DNA from: CAJXYS01 sp913063035
Lineage (GTDB): Bacteria; Pseudomonadota; Alphaproteobacteria; Rhodobacterales; Rhodobacteraceae
DNA: 64,000 nt
Assembly: GCF_050586465.1 (NCBI RefSeq)
Contig: NZ_JBOCEG010000002.1
Span: forward strand, 1-64,000
Direction: 5' to 3'
Part shown: piece after piece, positions 52,504 to 60,488 of the stretch
How positions within the stretch are numbered: the first letter of the stretch is position 1
Layout: each line of letters opens with the position of its first letter
The notes under the pieces: generated by a model
What the model saw: the letters and a program-made list of their open reading frames with translations, nothing else
Database searches by the model: none
What the model was told of the DNA's origin: nothing
Made by a program: the position numbers and the translations under genes

Positions 52504-54273
52504 ATGTCCCGGGCACTTCCGCATATCGGCGACAGCGACGGCGGCGTGATCGCCCGCTGGCTCTGGCGGGGCTATCTGCGCGAGCATCTGCCGATCATCC
52601 TCTTCGCGCTGCTGCTCATGTCGATCGAGGGCGGCACGATCGGGCTGCTCAGCTACATGGTCAAACCCATGTTCGACGAGGTCTTCGTGGGCGCCAACAG
52701 CGGCGCGGCGACGCTGGTCGGGCTGGTGATCCTCGGCGCCTTCCTGTTGCGATCGGTGTCGGGCTTCACGCAGCGGATCCTGATGGCACGGGTGGGGCTG
52801 AAGGTGTCGGCGGCGCTCCAGCGGGACATGGTGGGGCACATGCTGGCGCTCGACAGTGTCTGGTTCCAGGACAACGCGCCGGGCAACCTGATCGAACGGG
52901 TCCGGGGCGACACCCAGCAGGTGTCCAACATCTGGTCCTCGGTGCTGACGGCGGCCGGGCGCGACGTCATCGCGCTTGTCTCGCTGTTCGCGGTGGCGCT
53001 GTCGATCAACTGGGTCTGGACGCTGCTGGCGCTGGTCGCCGCGCCGCTGCTGATCTTTCCCGTCGCCATTCTGCAGCGGCTCGTGCGGAGCACGTCGCGG
53101 ATCGCGCGGTCGTCGGCCTCGTTCCTGTCGACCCGGCTCGACGAGATCTTCCACGGCATCGACACGATCAAGCTCAATACGAACGAGCTCCGCGACCGCG
53201 ACCGCTTCGACCGCACGCTCGACGATTTCATCGGCGCGCAACTGCGCGCGACGGCCGGGCGGTCGGGCATCCCGGCGATGATGGATATCGCCGCCGGTAT
53301 CGGCTTCTTCGGCGTGCTGACCTATGGCGGCACGCAGATCATCGAGGGCGAGGTGACCGTCGGCGAATTCATGAGCTTCTTCACCGCCATGGCGCTGGTC
53401 TTCGACCCGTTGCGGCGGCTCGGCAACGTGGCGGGCACCTGGCAGACGGCCCTGGCGAGCCTGGAACGGATCCATGCGGTCTTCGAGGCGCAGCCGACGA
53501 TCCTTTCCCCGGCGCGCCCCAAGGGGCTGGACGTGCCGCCGCGGACAGCCGACGTCGTGCTCGAGGACGTGCATTTCGCCTATGGCGACCTGCCGGTCCT
53601 GGATGGCGTCAGCCTGACCGCCGAAGCGGGGAAGGTCACGGCGCTGGTCGGACCCTCGGGGGCGGGCAAGACCACCGTCTTCCGGTTGCTGACGCGGCTT
53701 GCGGACCCGGTCTCTGGCCGGGTGACGATCGGCGGGACCGACCTGCGCGACCTGCCGCTCGCCACGTTGCGCGATCTCTACTCGGTCGTCACCCAGGACG
53801 CGGCGCTTTTCGACGAGACGATCCGCGACAACATCCTGCTCGGGCGTCCCGGGGCGGACCCGGAGGCGCTGGACCGCGCGCTAAGGGTTGCGCATGTGGA
53901 TGATTTCGTCGCGACCATGACCGCCGGGCTCGACAGCGCGGCCGGCCCGCGCGGGGCGAACCTGTCGGGCGGGCAGCGCCAGCGCGTGGCCATCGCCAGG
54001 GCCGTGCTGCGCGACGCCCCGATCCTGCTGATGGACGAGCCGACCTCGGCGCTCGACGCGCGCTCCGAGGCGGTGGTGCAGGAGGCGCTGGAAAACCTCT
54101 CGGCGAACCGCACCACGCTCGTCATCGCGCATCGCCTCTCGACGGTGCGCGACGCCGACAGGATCGTGGTGATGGACAAGGGCCGGGTGGTCGACCAGGG
54201 AACCCATGACGAGCTGATCGCGCGGGACGGGATCTATGCCGGGCTCTACCGGCTGCAGTTCGGGGGCACGTGA
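52504..54273 (+). CDS. ABC transporter, fused permease and ATPase (MsbA-like)
   Basis: 589 residues. An N-terminal six-helix transmembrane domain (about 25-310) is fused to an ATPase domain. Walker A is LVGPSGAGKTTVFRLL near residue 385, the Q-loop is SVVTQDAALFDETI, the signature is LSGGQRQRVAIARAVL near 485, Walker B is ILLMDEPTSALD and the switch histidine is in VIAHRLSTVRDADRI near 540. It resembles lipid A flippase MsbA and related exporters of hydrophobic substrates. It is closely linked to the phosphatase upstream (stop at 52497), and YgfZ follows after 69 bases. Confidence 0.88.
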   Translation: MSRALPHIGDSDGGVIARWLWRGYLREHLPIILFALLLMSIEGGTIGLLSYMVKPMFDEVFVGANSGAATLVGLVILGAFLLRSVSGFTQRILMARVGLKVSAALQRDMVGHMLALDSVWFQDNAPGNLIERVRGDTQQVSNIWSSVLTAAGRDVIALVSLFAVALSINWVWTLLALVAAPLLIFPVAILQRLVRSTSRIARSSASFLSTRLDEIFHGIDTIKLNTNELRDRDRFDRTLDDFIGAQLRATAGRSGIPAMMDIAAGIGFFGVLTYGGTQIIEGEVTVGEFMSFFTAMALVFDPLRRLGNVAGTWQTALASLERIHAVFEAQPTILSPARPKGLDVPPRTADVVLEDVHFAYGDLPVLDGVSLTAEAGKVTALVGPSGAGKTTVFRLLTRLADPVSGRVTIGGTDLRDLPLATLRDLYSVVTQDAALFDETIRDNILLGRPGADPEALDRALRVAHVDDFVATMTAGLDSAAGPRGANLSGGQRQRVAIARAVLRDAPILLMDEPTSALDARSEAVVQEALENLSANRTTLVIAHRLSTVRDADRIVVMDKGRVVDQGTHDELIARDGIYAGLYRLQFGGT

Positions 54274-54342
54274 CGCCCCCCCCCTGTCAGGGCGGGCAGG
54301 CGCACCTATCTTCGCACGGGGAACACGGAAAAGGAGGCAGCC

Positions 54343-55101
54343 ATGACGGGCGAGAGGGCCGAGGACCGCAGCGTGCTCGCCATCGGCGGGCCGGATCGCC
54401 TGCATTTCCTGCAGGGGCTGATCACCAGCGACGTGGCGGGGCTGGAAGCCGGGCCCGTCTACGCGGCGCTGCTGACGCCGCAGGGCAAGTATCTCGTCGA
54501 TTTCCTGCTGATCCCGGACGGCGCGCGGATCCTGCTGGACGTCAAGAGCGATCACGCGCCGGACCTGATCAAGCGCCTGTCGCTCTACAAGCTGCGCGCG
54601 GACGTCACGATCGAGCGGACCGACCTGCACGTGACGCGCGGGCTGGGCGATCCGCCCGCGGGCGCGGTCGCGGATCCGCGCGACCCGGCGCTCGGCTGGC
54701 GGGCCTATGGCCCGGCGGAGGGCGCCGCGCCGGAAATCGACTGGGACCGGATCCGCGTCGCCCGGTGCATTCCCGAGACCGGGATCGAGCTTGTTCCGGG
54801 CGAGACCTTCATCCTCGAAGCGGGGTTCGAGCGGCTGGGCGGCGTCGATCACCGCAAGGGCTGCTACGTGGGCCAGGAGGTGACCGCGCGGATGAAGCAC
54901 AAGACCGAGCTGCGGAAGGGCTTCGTCACCGTCGAGCTGGACGGCCCCGCGGCGCCGGGCGACGAGATCATGGCCGGGGACAAGCCCGCCGGGCGGCTTT
55001 TCACCGTCGCGGACGGCCACGCGATCGCCTATCTGCGGTTCGACCGCGCCAGGGGGGCGGAACTGACCGCCGGCGCGGCGCGCCTGCGCTGGCCGGGCTG
55101 A
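54343..55101 (+). CDS. ygfZ: YgfZ/GcvT-domain folate-binding protein (Fe-S cluster assembly)
   Basis: 252 residues. Needed for the maintenance or synthesis of certain Fe-S enzymes in a tetrahydrofolate-linked way. The diagnostic KGCYVGQEVTARMKHK lies near residue 175 with the conserved cysteine. FLQGLITSDVAGL near 25 and LLTPQGKYLVDFLLI near 45 are family marks. A strong AAGGAGG precedes the ATG. It ends 64 bases before the stop of the convergent inositol monophosphatase. Confidence 0.92.
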   Translation: MTGERAEDRSVLAIGGPDRLHFLQGLITSDVAGLEAGPVYAALLTPQGKYLVDFLLIPDGARILLDVKSDHAPDLIKRLSLYKLRADVTIERTDLHVTRGLGDPPAGAVADPRDPALGWRAYGPAEGAAPEIDWDRIRVARCIPETGIELVPGETFILEAGFERLGGVDHRKGCYVGQEVTARMKHKTELRKGFVTVELDGPAAPGDEIMAGDKPAGRLFTVADGHAIAYLRFDRARGAELTAGAARLRWPG

Positions 55102-55118
55102 CGCCCGGCCGGGGTTTC

Positions 55119-55133
55119 GCGCCCTGCGGGCGC
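55119..55133 (+). terminator. GC hairpin after ygfZ
   Basis: 6-bp stem GCGCCC / GGGCGC with a three-base loop, 18 bases past the ygfZ stop and directly in front of element copy F. The same hairpin-then-element order is seen at lolD, fadJ and 60.4 kb. Confidence 0.5.
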
Positions 55134-55135
55134 AA

Positions 55136-55155
55136 GGATATTTCCGCCACTTGGA
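55136..55155 (+). repeat. Dispersed 3'-end element, copy F (3' part)
   Basis: GGATATTT, then CCG and CCACTTGGA, directly after a GCGCCC hairpin that replaces the usual CCTCCGGCGG half. It lies between ygfZ and the convergent monophosphatase, ten bases before the latter's stop. Confidence 0.7.
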
Positions 55156-55164
55156 AAGGCTCGG

Positions 55165-55959
55165 TCAGTCGCCCGCGCGGAGGATCCTGGCGAGCTTGTC
55201 GAAAATCTCCGGGTTGGCGGCGATCATGGCGCCGGACTCGAAGATGCCGTCGCCGGGACGGAGCGCTTCGGTCATGCCGCCGGACTCGCGGATCAGCAGC
55301 AGGCCCGCCGCCATGTCCCAGGGGTTGAGCCGGCGTTCCCAGAACCCGTCATAGCGCCCGGCCGCGACATAGGCGAGGTCCAGCGCGGCCGCGCCCCAGC
55401 GACGCACGCCGGCGCAGACCGGCAGCAGCCGGCCGAGATCCCGGATCGTTTCGGGCAGGTCGGGGCGGCCGCCGAAGGGCAGGCCGGTGGCGAAGATCGA
55501 CTCGATCAGGACCCGCCGGCCCGAGACCCGCAAACGGGTGTCGTTCATCCATGCGCCGCCGCCCTTCTCGGCATGGAAGAGTTCGTCCTTGGCCGGGTCG
55601 TAGATCACCGCGGCGACGATTTCGCCCTTGTGCTCGAGCGCGATCGAGACCGCCCAGTGCGGCAGGCCGTGCAGGAAATTGGTGGTGCCGTCGAGCGGAT
55701 CGACGATCCAGCGCCGGGTGGGATCCTTGCCGGGCTCCTCGCCGCCTTCCTCGGCCAGCCAGCCGTAATTCGGCCGGGCGCCGGTCAGTTCTTCCTTCAC
55801 GATCTGCTCGGCGCGGGTGTCGGCGCGGCTGACGAAGTCGCCCGGTCCCTTGACCGCGACCTGCAGCTTCTCGACCTCGCCGAAATCCTTGACGAGGCTC
55901 CGGCCGGCCTTGCGCGCGGCCTTGATCATGACGTTGAGATTGGCGCTGCCCTGATACAT
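55165..55959 (-). CDS. suhB: Inositol monophosphatase family protein (SuhB-like)
   Basis: 264 residues. Mg-dependent phosphatase on inositol phosphates or related sugars. The metal site is WIVDPLDGTTNFLHGLPHWAV near residue 87, with the upstream LAEEGGEEPG and the downstream WDMAAGLLLIRESGG near 210. The N-terminal ARKAGRSLVKDFGEVEKLQV is family-typical. SuhB in enterobacteria also aids ribosomal RNA transcription, but that role is not shown here. GAGGAG precedes the ATG. It converges on ygfZ. Confidence 0.9.
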   Translation of the reverse strand: MYQGSANLNVMIKAARKAGRSLVKDFGEVEKLQVAVKGPGDFVSRADTRAEQIVKEELTGARPNYGWLAEEGGEEPGKDPTRRWIVDPLDGTTNFLHGLPHWAVSIALEHKGEIVAAVIYDPAKDELFHAEKGGGAWMNDTRLRVSGRRVLIESIFATGLPFGGRPDLPETIRDLGRLLPVCAGVRRWGAAALDLAYVAAGRYDGFWERRLNPWDMAAGLLLIRESGGMTEALRPGDGIFESGAMIAANPEIFDKLARILRAGD

Positions 55960-56036
55960 CCTAGGCTCCTCTGCTCGAGGCCCGTCCTATAGTGGCCGCG
56001 GCCGGCAGTGCCAAGCGCAATTCCGCGCCGGCGCGC

Positions 56037-56957
56037 CTAGCCGGCCTTGCGCTGCATCTTGACGGGCTCGCTGCGCATCAGCCGCAGGACATGCGCCATG
56101 AAGGGCTTGGCCGCGTCCTCGGTCCGCGTGGCCGCGTAGAGACGCTTGGTCAGCCCGGGCTCCGTCAGCGGGCGGGTGACGTAATCGGAATTGTAGCGCA
56201 CCTCGCGCACGACCCAGTCGGGCAGCACCGCAACCCCGCGATTGGAGGCCACCAGCAGCAGGATCACGGCCGTCAGTTCGACCTGGCGGATGGCGCGGGG
56301 CTCGACCCGGGCCGGGGTCAGCAGCTGCGTGAAAACGTCGAGCCGGCCGCGATCGACCGGGTAGGTGATGAGCGTGACGTCGCGGAAATCCTCGGCCTCG
56401 ACGAAGGGCTTCGCCGCCAGCGGATGGAGCGCGGAGGCGACGAAAACCGGCTCGTAGTCGAAGAGCGGCGTGAAGGTGACGCCGGCGATGTCCTCGGGAT
56501 CGGAGGTGACGACGAGATCGACCTCCTCGCGGGCCAGCGCCGGCAGCCCGTCGAAGCTGAGCCCCGGGCGGATGTCGACGTCGATGCCCGGCCAGGCCCG
56601 GCGGAACTGCTCGAGCACCGGGAAGAGCCACTCGAAACAGGCATGGCATTCGATCGCGATATGCAGCCGCCCGGTGCGCCCCTCCTTCAGGGCGCGGAAT
56701 TCCTCTTCGAGGGTCTCGACCTCGGGCAGCACGCGTTCGGCGAGTTTCAGCAGCCGCTGGCCCGCGGGCGAAAGCCGCATCGGCTTGGACCTGCGCACGA
56801 ACAGCTCCACGCCGATCTGGTCCTCGAGGCCCTTGATCTGGTGCGAAAGCGCGGACTGGGTGATGTTCAGCATCTCCGCGGCACGGGCGAGCCCGCCCGC
56901 CTCGGCGATCGCCTTGATGCTGCGAAGGTGCCGGAACTCGAGATGTAACTTCGACAT
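56037..56957 (-). CDS. metR: LysR-type regulator MetR
   Basis: 306 residues. The N-terminal winged helix (LEFRHLRSIKAIAEAGGLAR, then AAEMLNITQSALSHQIKGLE) is followed by the periplasmic-binding-fold effector domain (about 90-290). MetR proteins activate methionine genes with homocysteine as coinducer. It is divergent from metF with 85 bases between, exactly the expected target arrangement. The call rests on homology of the DNA-binding half plus this position. The C-terminal stretch ends KMQRKAG. Confidence 0.87.
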   Translation of the reverse strand: MSKLHLEFRHLRSIKAIAEAGGLARAAEMLNITQSALSHQIKGLEDQIGVELFVRRSKPMRLSPAGQRLLKLAERVLPEVETLEEEFRALKEGRTGRLHIAIECHACFEWLFPVLEQFRRAWPGIDVDIRPGLSFDGLPALAREEVDLVVTSDPEDIAGVTFTPLFDYEPVFVASALHPLAAKPFVEAEDFRDVTLITYPVDRGRLDVFTQLLTPARVEPRAIRQVELTAVILLLVASNRGVAVLPDWVVREVRYNSDYVTRPLTEPGLTKRLYAATRTEDAAKPFMAHVLRLMRSEPVKMQRKAG

Positions 56958-56960
56958 GGC

Positions 56961-56984
56961 TCATAACGTTGATGAGGATTATGA
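56961..56984. promoter_or_regulatory. Candidate MetR binding site
   Basis: Inverted repeat TCATAA-(12)-TTATGA in the 85-base metR/metF intergenic region, 58 bases before the metF ATG. The form fits LysR-family sites. It differs from the enterobacterial TGAA-N5-TTCA consensus, so the call is from position and symmetry. Confidence 0.5.
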
Positions 56985-57042
56985 ATTTGTCTCACGGATC
57001 GGAACGTGACACAACCGGCGAAACGCTTTCAGAGGTATCGTC

Positions 57043-57912
57043 ATGACCACGCCGAATGTTTCCTTCGAATTCTTCCCGCCCCGCTCGCTCGATGCGAGCT
57101 TCCGGCTCTGGGAGGCGGTGCAGACGCTGGCGCCCCTGGCGCCGCGCTTCGTGTCGGTGACCTATGGCGCGGGCGGCACCACGCGGCGGCTCACCCACGA
57201 AGCGGTGGAGGCGATCCACAAGAACACCGGGCTGAACGTGGCCGCGCATCTGACCTGTGTCGACGCCACCCGCGACGAGACGCTGGAGATCGCGCGCGCC
57301 TACGGCGCGGCCGGCGTGCGCGAGATCGTGGCGCTCCGGGGTGACCCGCCGAAGGGGCAGGGGCGGTTCACCCCGGCCGCGGACGGCTTCGGCTCTTCGG
57401 TGGAGCTGATCGCGGCGCTGAAGGCGGCGGGCGATTTCCACATCCGCGTCGGCGCCTATCCCGATCCGCATCCCGAGAGCCGCGGTGCGACCGGCGACGT
57501 GGATTACCTCAAGCGCAAGTTCGACGCCGGAGCCGACAGCGCGATCACGCAGTTCTTCTTCGAGGCCGAGACCTTCTTCCGGTTCCGCGACCGCTGCGAG
57601 AAAGCCGGGATCGATCCCGAGAAGATCATCCCCGGTCTCCTGCCGGTCGAGGACTGGCCCAAGGCCCGCCGCTTCGCCGAGAAATGCGGCGCCCATATCC
57701 CGGCGTGGCTTGACGACGCCTACGACAGGGCCATCCGCGACGACCGCGCCGATCTTTTGTCGGTGGCGTTGGCCTCGGAACTGGCGGGCGACCTGGTCGC
57801 GGGCGGCGTTGGCGATCTGCATTTCTACACGCTGAACAAGCCGGGTCTCACCCGCGACGTCTGCGCGGCGCTGGGCATCCAGCCGCGGACGGAGCTTTCC
57901 AAAGTCGCCTGA
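57043..57912 (+). CDS. metF: Methylenetetrahydrofolate reductase
   Basis: 289 residues. Reduces 5,10-methylene-THF to 5-methyl-THF with FAD and NADH, feeding methionine synthesis. VSFEFFPPRS at the start, VSVTYGAGGTTRRLTHEAVEA near residue 45, AHLTCVDATRDE near 70 and REIVALRGDPPKGQG near 95 mark the barrel. The DSAITQFFFEAETFFRFRD stretch near 165 contacts FAD. It is the bacterial short form without the regulatory domain of eukaryotes. A short GC hairpin (57926-57942) follows the stop before the next gene. Confidence 0.94.
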   Translation: MTTPNVSFEFFPPRSLDASFRLWEAVQTLAPLAPRFVSVTYGAGGTTRRLTHEAVEAIHKNTGLNVAAHLTCVDATRDETLEIARAYGAAGVREIVALRGDPPKGQGRFTPAADGFGSSVELIAALKAAGDFHIRVGAYPDPHPESRGATGDVDYLKRKFDAGADSAITQFFFEAETFFRFRDRCEKAGIDPEKIIPGLLPVEDWPKARRFAEKCGAHIPAWLDDAYDRAIRDDRADLLSVALASELAGDLVAGGVGDLHFYTLNKPGLTRDVCAALGIQPRTELSKVA

Positions 57913-57925
57913 TCGGGCGGCTTGC

Positions 57926-57942
57926 CGGCCCCGGCGGGGCCG
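57926..57942 (+). terminator. Short GC hairpin after metF
   Basis: 7-bp stem CGGCCCC / GGGGCCG with a three-base loop, 14 bases past the metF stop. There is no T run. It may only attenuate read-through into the next gene. Confidence 0.4.
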
Positions 57943-57981
57943 CTTAGGGTGCCGGCCGGATCAACAGCCGGGCCCCGTTCC

Positions 57982-58479
57982 ATGACCGCAGCGCCGCTTT
58001 TCGCCACCCGCCCCGAGGACCTCGCCAGCCGCGAGGTGTTGCTGTCGATGTCGGGGCTCGACTTCATGCGCGCGATCCTCGAGGGGCGGATCGCCCATCC
58101 CCCGATGGGGCGCACGCTCGGCTACCGGCTGCACAGCGTGGCCCGTGGCCGCGTCGCCTTCCGCGGCACGCCCGATTTCGAGATGACCAACCCGATGGGA
58201 ACGGTTCATGGCGGCTGGTACGGGACGCTTCTCGACAGCGCGATGGCCTGCGCGGTGATGACCGAGGTGCCCCGGGGCAGCGTCTACACGACGCTGGAAT
58301 ACAAGGTGAATGTCACCCGGCCGATCCCGCTCGGGACCGAGATCGAGGCGGTGGGCACGGTCAGCCATGCCGGCCGCTCCACCGGCGTCGCCGAGGGGCG
58401 GATCACGGGGATCGCGGATGGCAGGCTCTACGCGACCGGTTCGACCACCTGCATCATCATGCGCGTGGACGGTCCGTGA
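57982..58479 (+). CDS. PaaI-family hotdog thioesterase
   Basis: 165 residues, single hotdog domain. FEMTNPMGTVHGGWYGTLLD near residue 75 has the HGG turn. TTLEYKVNVTRPIPLGTEI near 110 matches the second strand set. Acyl-CoA substrate unknown. It stands 69 bases after metF on the same strand and overlaps DUF4336 in a GTGA junction. ATG 57982 starts the family sequence; the frame is open to 57922. Confidence 0.8.
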   Translation: MTAAPLFATRPEDLASREVLLSMSGLDFMRAILEGRIAHPPMGRTLGYRLHSVARGRVAFRGTPDFEMTNPMGTVHGGWYGTLLDSAMACAVMTEVPRGSVYTTLEYKVNVTRPIPLGTEIEAVGTVSHAGRSTGVAEGRITGIADGRLYATGSTTCIIMRVDGP

Positions 58480-59213
58480 GCGGGGCCGGTTTCCTTTACC
58501 GCCCCCTCGACACACCGAAGCGACTGGCCGACGGCCTGTGGATCGTGGACGGCCCGGAGATCCGGTTCTACGGCATCCCCTTCCCGACGCGGATGACGGT
58601 CGTGCGGCAGGCCGGCGGCGGGCTCTGGCTGCATTCGCCGATCGCCTGGACGCCGGCGCTGGCCGCGCGACTGGCCGCGCTCGGCCCGGTCGCGCATCTG
58701 GTCGCGCCGAACAGCTTTCACTACGCAGGCCTTCCCGGCTGGGCGACGCGCTGCCCCGAGGCGTCGGTCTGGGCCGCGCCGGGTGTCGCCGGTCGGGCGG
58801 TGCGCCACGGGGTGGATTTTCCGCCTCACGCGGTGCTGGGCGGGACGCCGCCCGCCGACTGGGCCGGCGAGATCGACCAGCTGCACCTGGATGGCAACCG
58901 GCTGATGGACGAGATCGCCTTCTTCCACCATGCGTCCCGCACGCTGATCCTGACCGATCTCATCCAGAACTTCGAGCCGCGCCGGCTCGGCCCGGTGATG
59001 CGGTGGCTGGTCCTGATCGCGGGCACGCGCCACCCCGATGGCAAGATGCCCATCGACATGCGCCTGGCCTATGCCGGGCGGCGGGACCGGTTGCGCGCGG
59101 CGGTCCGACGGATGATCGCCTGGGACCCCGCGCAGGTCGTGATGGCGCATGGGCGCATCTACGCGACGGACGGCGCGGCGGAACTGCGCCGCGCCTTTCG
59201 CCGGCTTCTGTGA
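58476..59213 (+). CDS. DUF4336 protein (metallo-beta-lactamase-related fold)
   Basis: 245 residues with a GTG start overlapping the thioesterase stop. It follows the DUF4336 pattern: LWLHSPIAWTPALAARLAALG, VAHLVAPNSFHYAGLPGW near residue 80, EIAFFHHASRTLILTDLIQN near 145 and AWDPAQVVMAHGRIYATDG near the end. The HxHxDH metal motif of active beta-lactamase-fold hydrolases is not present (NSFHYAG in its place), so an enzymatic role is doubtful. It converges on efp. Confidence 0.78.
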   Translation: MSGAGFLYRPLDTPKRLADGLWIVDGPEIRFYGIPFPTRMTVVRQAGGGLWLHSPIAWTPALAARLAALGPVAHLVAPNSFHYAGLPGWATRCPEASVWAAPGVAGRAVRHGVDFPPHAVLGGTPPADWAGEIDQLHLDGNRLMDEIAFFHHASRTLILTDLIQNFEPRRLGPVMRWLVLIAGTRHPDGKMPIDMRLAYAGRRDRLRAAVRRMIAWDPAQVVMAHGRIYATDGAAELRRAFRRLL

Positions 59214-59220
59214 CCCGCGG

Positions 59221-59784
59221 TCAGGCGCGTTCGGCGTATTCCATGGTCTCGGTGTTGACGATGATTGCCTCGTCCTGGCCCACGAAGGGCGGCACCATCA
59301 CCCGCACGCCATTGTCGAGCACCGCCGGCTTGAAGCTGTTGGCGGCGGTCTGTCCCTTCACCACCGGCTCGGTCTCTACGACGGTGCAGGTGACCTTCTG
59401 GGGCAGGGTGACGTTGAGCGCCTCGTCACCGAAATACTCGATGGTGACGGTCATGCCGTCCTGAAGGAAGGGGCGGCGCTCGCCAAGGACGTCGGCGGGC
59501 AGCTCGATCTGCTCGAAGCTCTCCATGTCCATGAAAACCAGCATGCCGTCGGTTTCATAGAGAAACTGCTGGTCGCGCTGCTCGAGCCGCGCACGCTCGA
59601 CCTTGTCGTCCGAACGGAACCGCTCGTTCAGCTTGGACCCGTTGCGCAGGTTCTTCATCTCGACCTGGGCGAAGGCGCCGCCCTTGCCGGGCTTGACGTG
59701 GCTGACCTTCACCGCGACCCAGAGCCCGTCATTGTGCTCGATCACGTTGCCGGGGCGGATCTCGTTGCCGTTGATCTTGGGCAT
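59221..59784 (-). CDS. efp: Elongation factor P
   Basis: 187 residues. Relieves ribosome stalling at proline runs. The N-terminal KOW-like domain has KVSHVKPGKGGAFAQVE near residue 25-40; the lysine of PGKGG is the position that is post-translationally modified in EpmA-containing bacteria. The S1-like C-terminal domain ends with the conserved VNTETMEYAERA. ATG 59784 starts the family MPKINGNEIRPGNV; the frame is open upstream. It is divergent from a short conserved gene; 214 bases lie between. Confidence 0.95.
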   Translation of the reverse strand: MPKINGNEIRPGNVIEHNDGLWVAVKVSHVKPGKGGAFAQVEMKNLRNGSKLNERFRSDDKVERARLEQRDQQFLYETDGMLVFMDMESFEQIELPADVLGERRPFLQDGMTVTIEYFGDEALNVTLPQKVTCTVVETEPVVKGQTAANSFKPAVLDNGVRVMVPPFVGQDEAIIVNTETMEYAERA

Positions 59785-59884
59785 GGGTGTTTCCTGACGA
59801 AAGGTTGATGGTCTGTCGCGCGTGCCTATATCTTGCGAAGACCAAGCTGACAAGGCGGCGAAAAACGATCCGTGCAAGCGTAAG

Positions 59885-59903
59885 CTATGCGCCAGGCGCA
59901 TAG
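59885..59903. promoter_or_regulatory. Inverted repeat in efp divergent promoter region
   Basis: 8-bp arms CTATGCGC and GCGCATAG with a three-base centre, 101 bases from the efp start and 96 bases from the divergent start. It could be an operator. No binding protein is known. Confidence 0.4.
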
Positions 59904-59998
59904 GTGACATGCAGAAACTGGCATACCGAATCGTTACAAATCCGCCATATTGAGCAGCACGCCCGAAATGACAAGACCAATAACGCAAGGACAACGTG

Positions 59999-60316
59999 AT
60001 GTTTGATTACGTTGACGACTCGGCATTCAACTACGAACAGGGCCAGCGTGCGCGCAAGCTCTTTGCCGCGGTCGTCCTCGCGGCGCTCGATGACGCGATC
60101 GCCGACGACAAGAAATACGGTAACGGGCCGGACCAGATCGCCCGCTGGGCGCGCTCGCGCGATGGGCGCGAGGTGCTGTCCTGTGCGGGCATCGATCCGA
60201 ACGAACGGGTCGTGCAGGGCCTGATGAAATTCGTGGCCTCTGGTGTCCGCACTTCCGTCGCGCTCTCGCGCGAGGAAAGCGAGCGCCGCAATGCCGCGGA
60301 GGCCCAGGCGGCCTGA
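59999..60316 (+). CDS. Short conserved protein (DUF6280-like)
   Basis: 105 residues, almost entirely helical and acidic-basic mixed. Visible segments are MFDYVDDSAFNYEQGQRARK, LFAAVVLAALDDAIADDKKY, GPDQIARWARSRDGREVLSC and a C-terminal SREESERRNAAEA. I recall closely similar proteins across Rhodobacterales under DUF6280, but no function. There is no signal peptide or membrane segment. ATG 59999 is chosen; the GTG three bases before adds one residue. A perfect terminator follows at 60341, so it is monocistronic. It is divergent from efp. Confidence 0.8.
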   Translation: MFDYVDDSAFNYEQGQRARKLFAAVVLAALDDAIADDKKYGNGPDQIARWARSRDGREVLSCAGIDPNERVVQGLMKFVASGVRTSVALSREESERRNAAEAQAA

Positions 60317-60340
60317 TCGCCCGGATAACTGCGGAAGACA

Positions 60341-60373
60341 GAAAGGGACGCGCCCCCGGGGCGCGTCCCTTTC
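60341..60373 (+). terminator. Strong hairpin after the short conserved gene
   Basis: Perfect 15-bp stem GAAAGGGACGCGCCC / GGGCGCGTCCCTTTC with a three-base loop, 24 bases past the stop. The arm ends in TTTC and GTTATG follows. It is the clearest terminator in the window. Confidence 0.8.
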
Positions 60374-60383
60374 GTTATGCGGT

Positions 60384-60434
60384 GGCGCCCCGTGCGGGGC
60401 GCCGTGCCTGTTTTGCGCGCCCTGCCGGGCGCGC
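60384..60434 (+). repeat. Two further GC hairpins before element copy G
   Basis: Hairpin one is GGCGCCCC / GGGGCGCC (60384-60403), the same stem as after lolD. Hairpin two is GCGCGCCC / GGGCGCGC (60415-60434). TTTT lies between them (60411-60414). They precede element copy G directly, which repeats the arrangement after lolD. Confidence 0.6.
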
Positions 60435-60437
60435 GGA

Positions 60438-60468
60438 GCCTCCGGCGGGGATACTTGTCCCACTTGGA
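60438..60468 (+). repeat. Dispersed 3'-end element, copy G
   Basis: GCCTCCGGCGGGGATACTT, then GTC and CCACTTGGA, in the orientation of the gene ending at 60316. One base of GATATTT is changed to GATACTT. Confidence 0.75.
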
Positions 60469-60488
60469 CGCGCACTAAGGCGCCCGGC

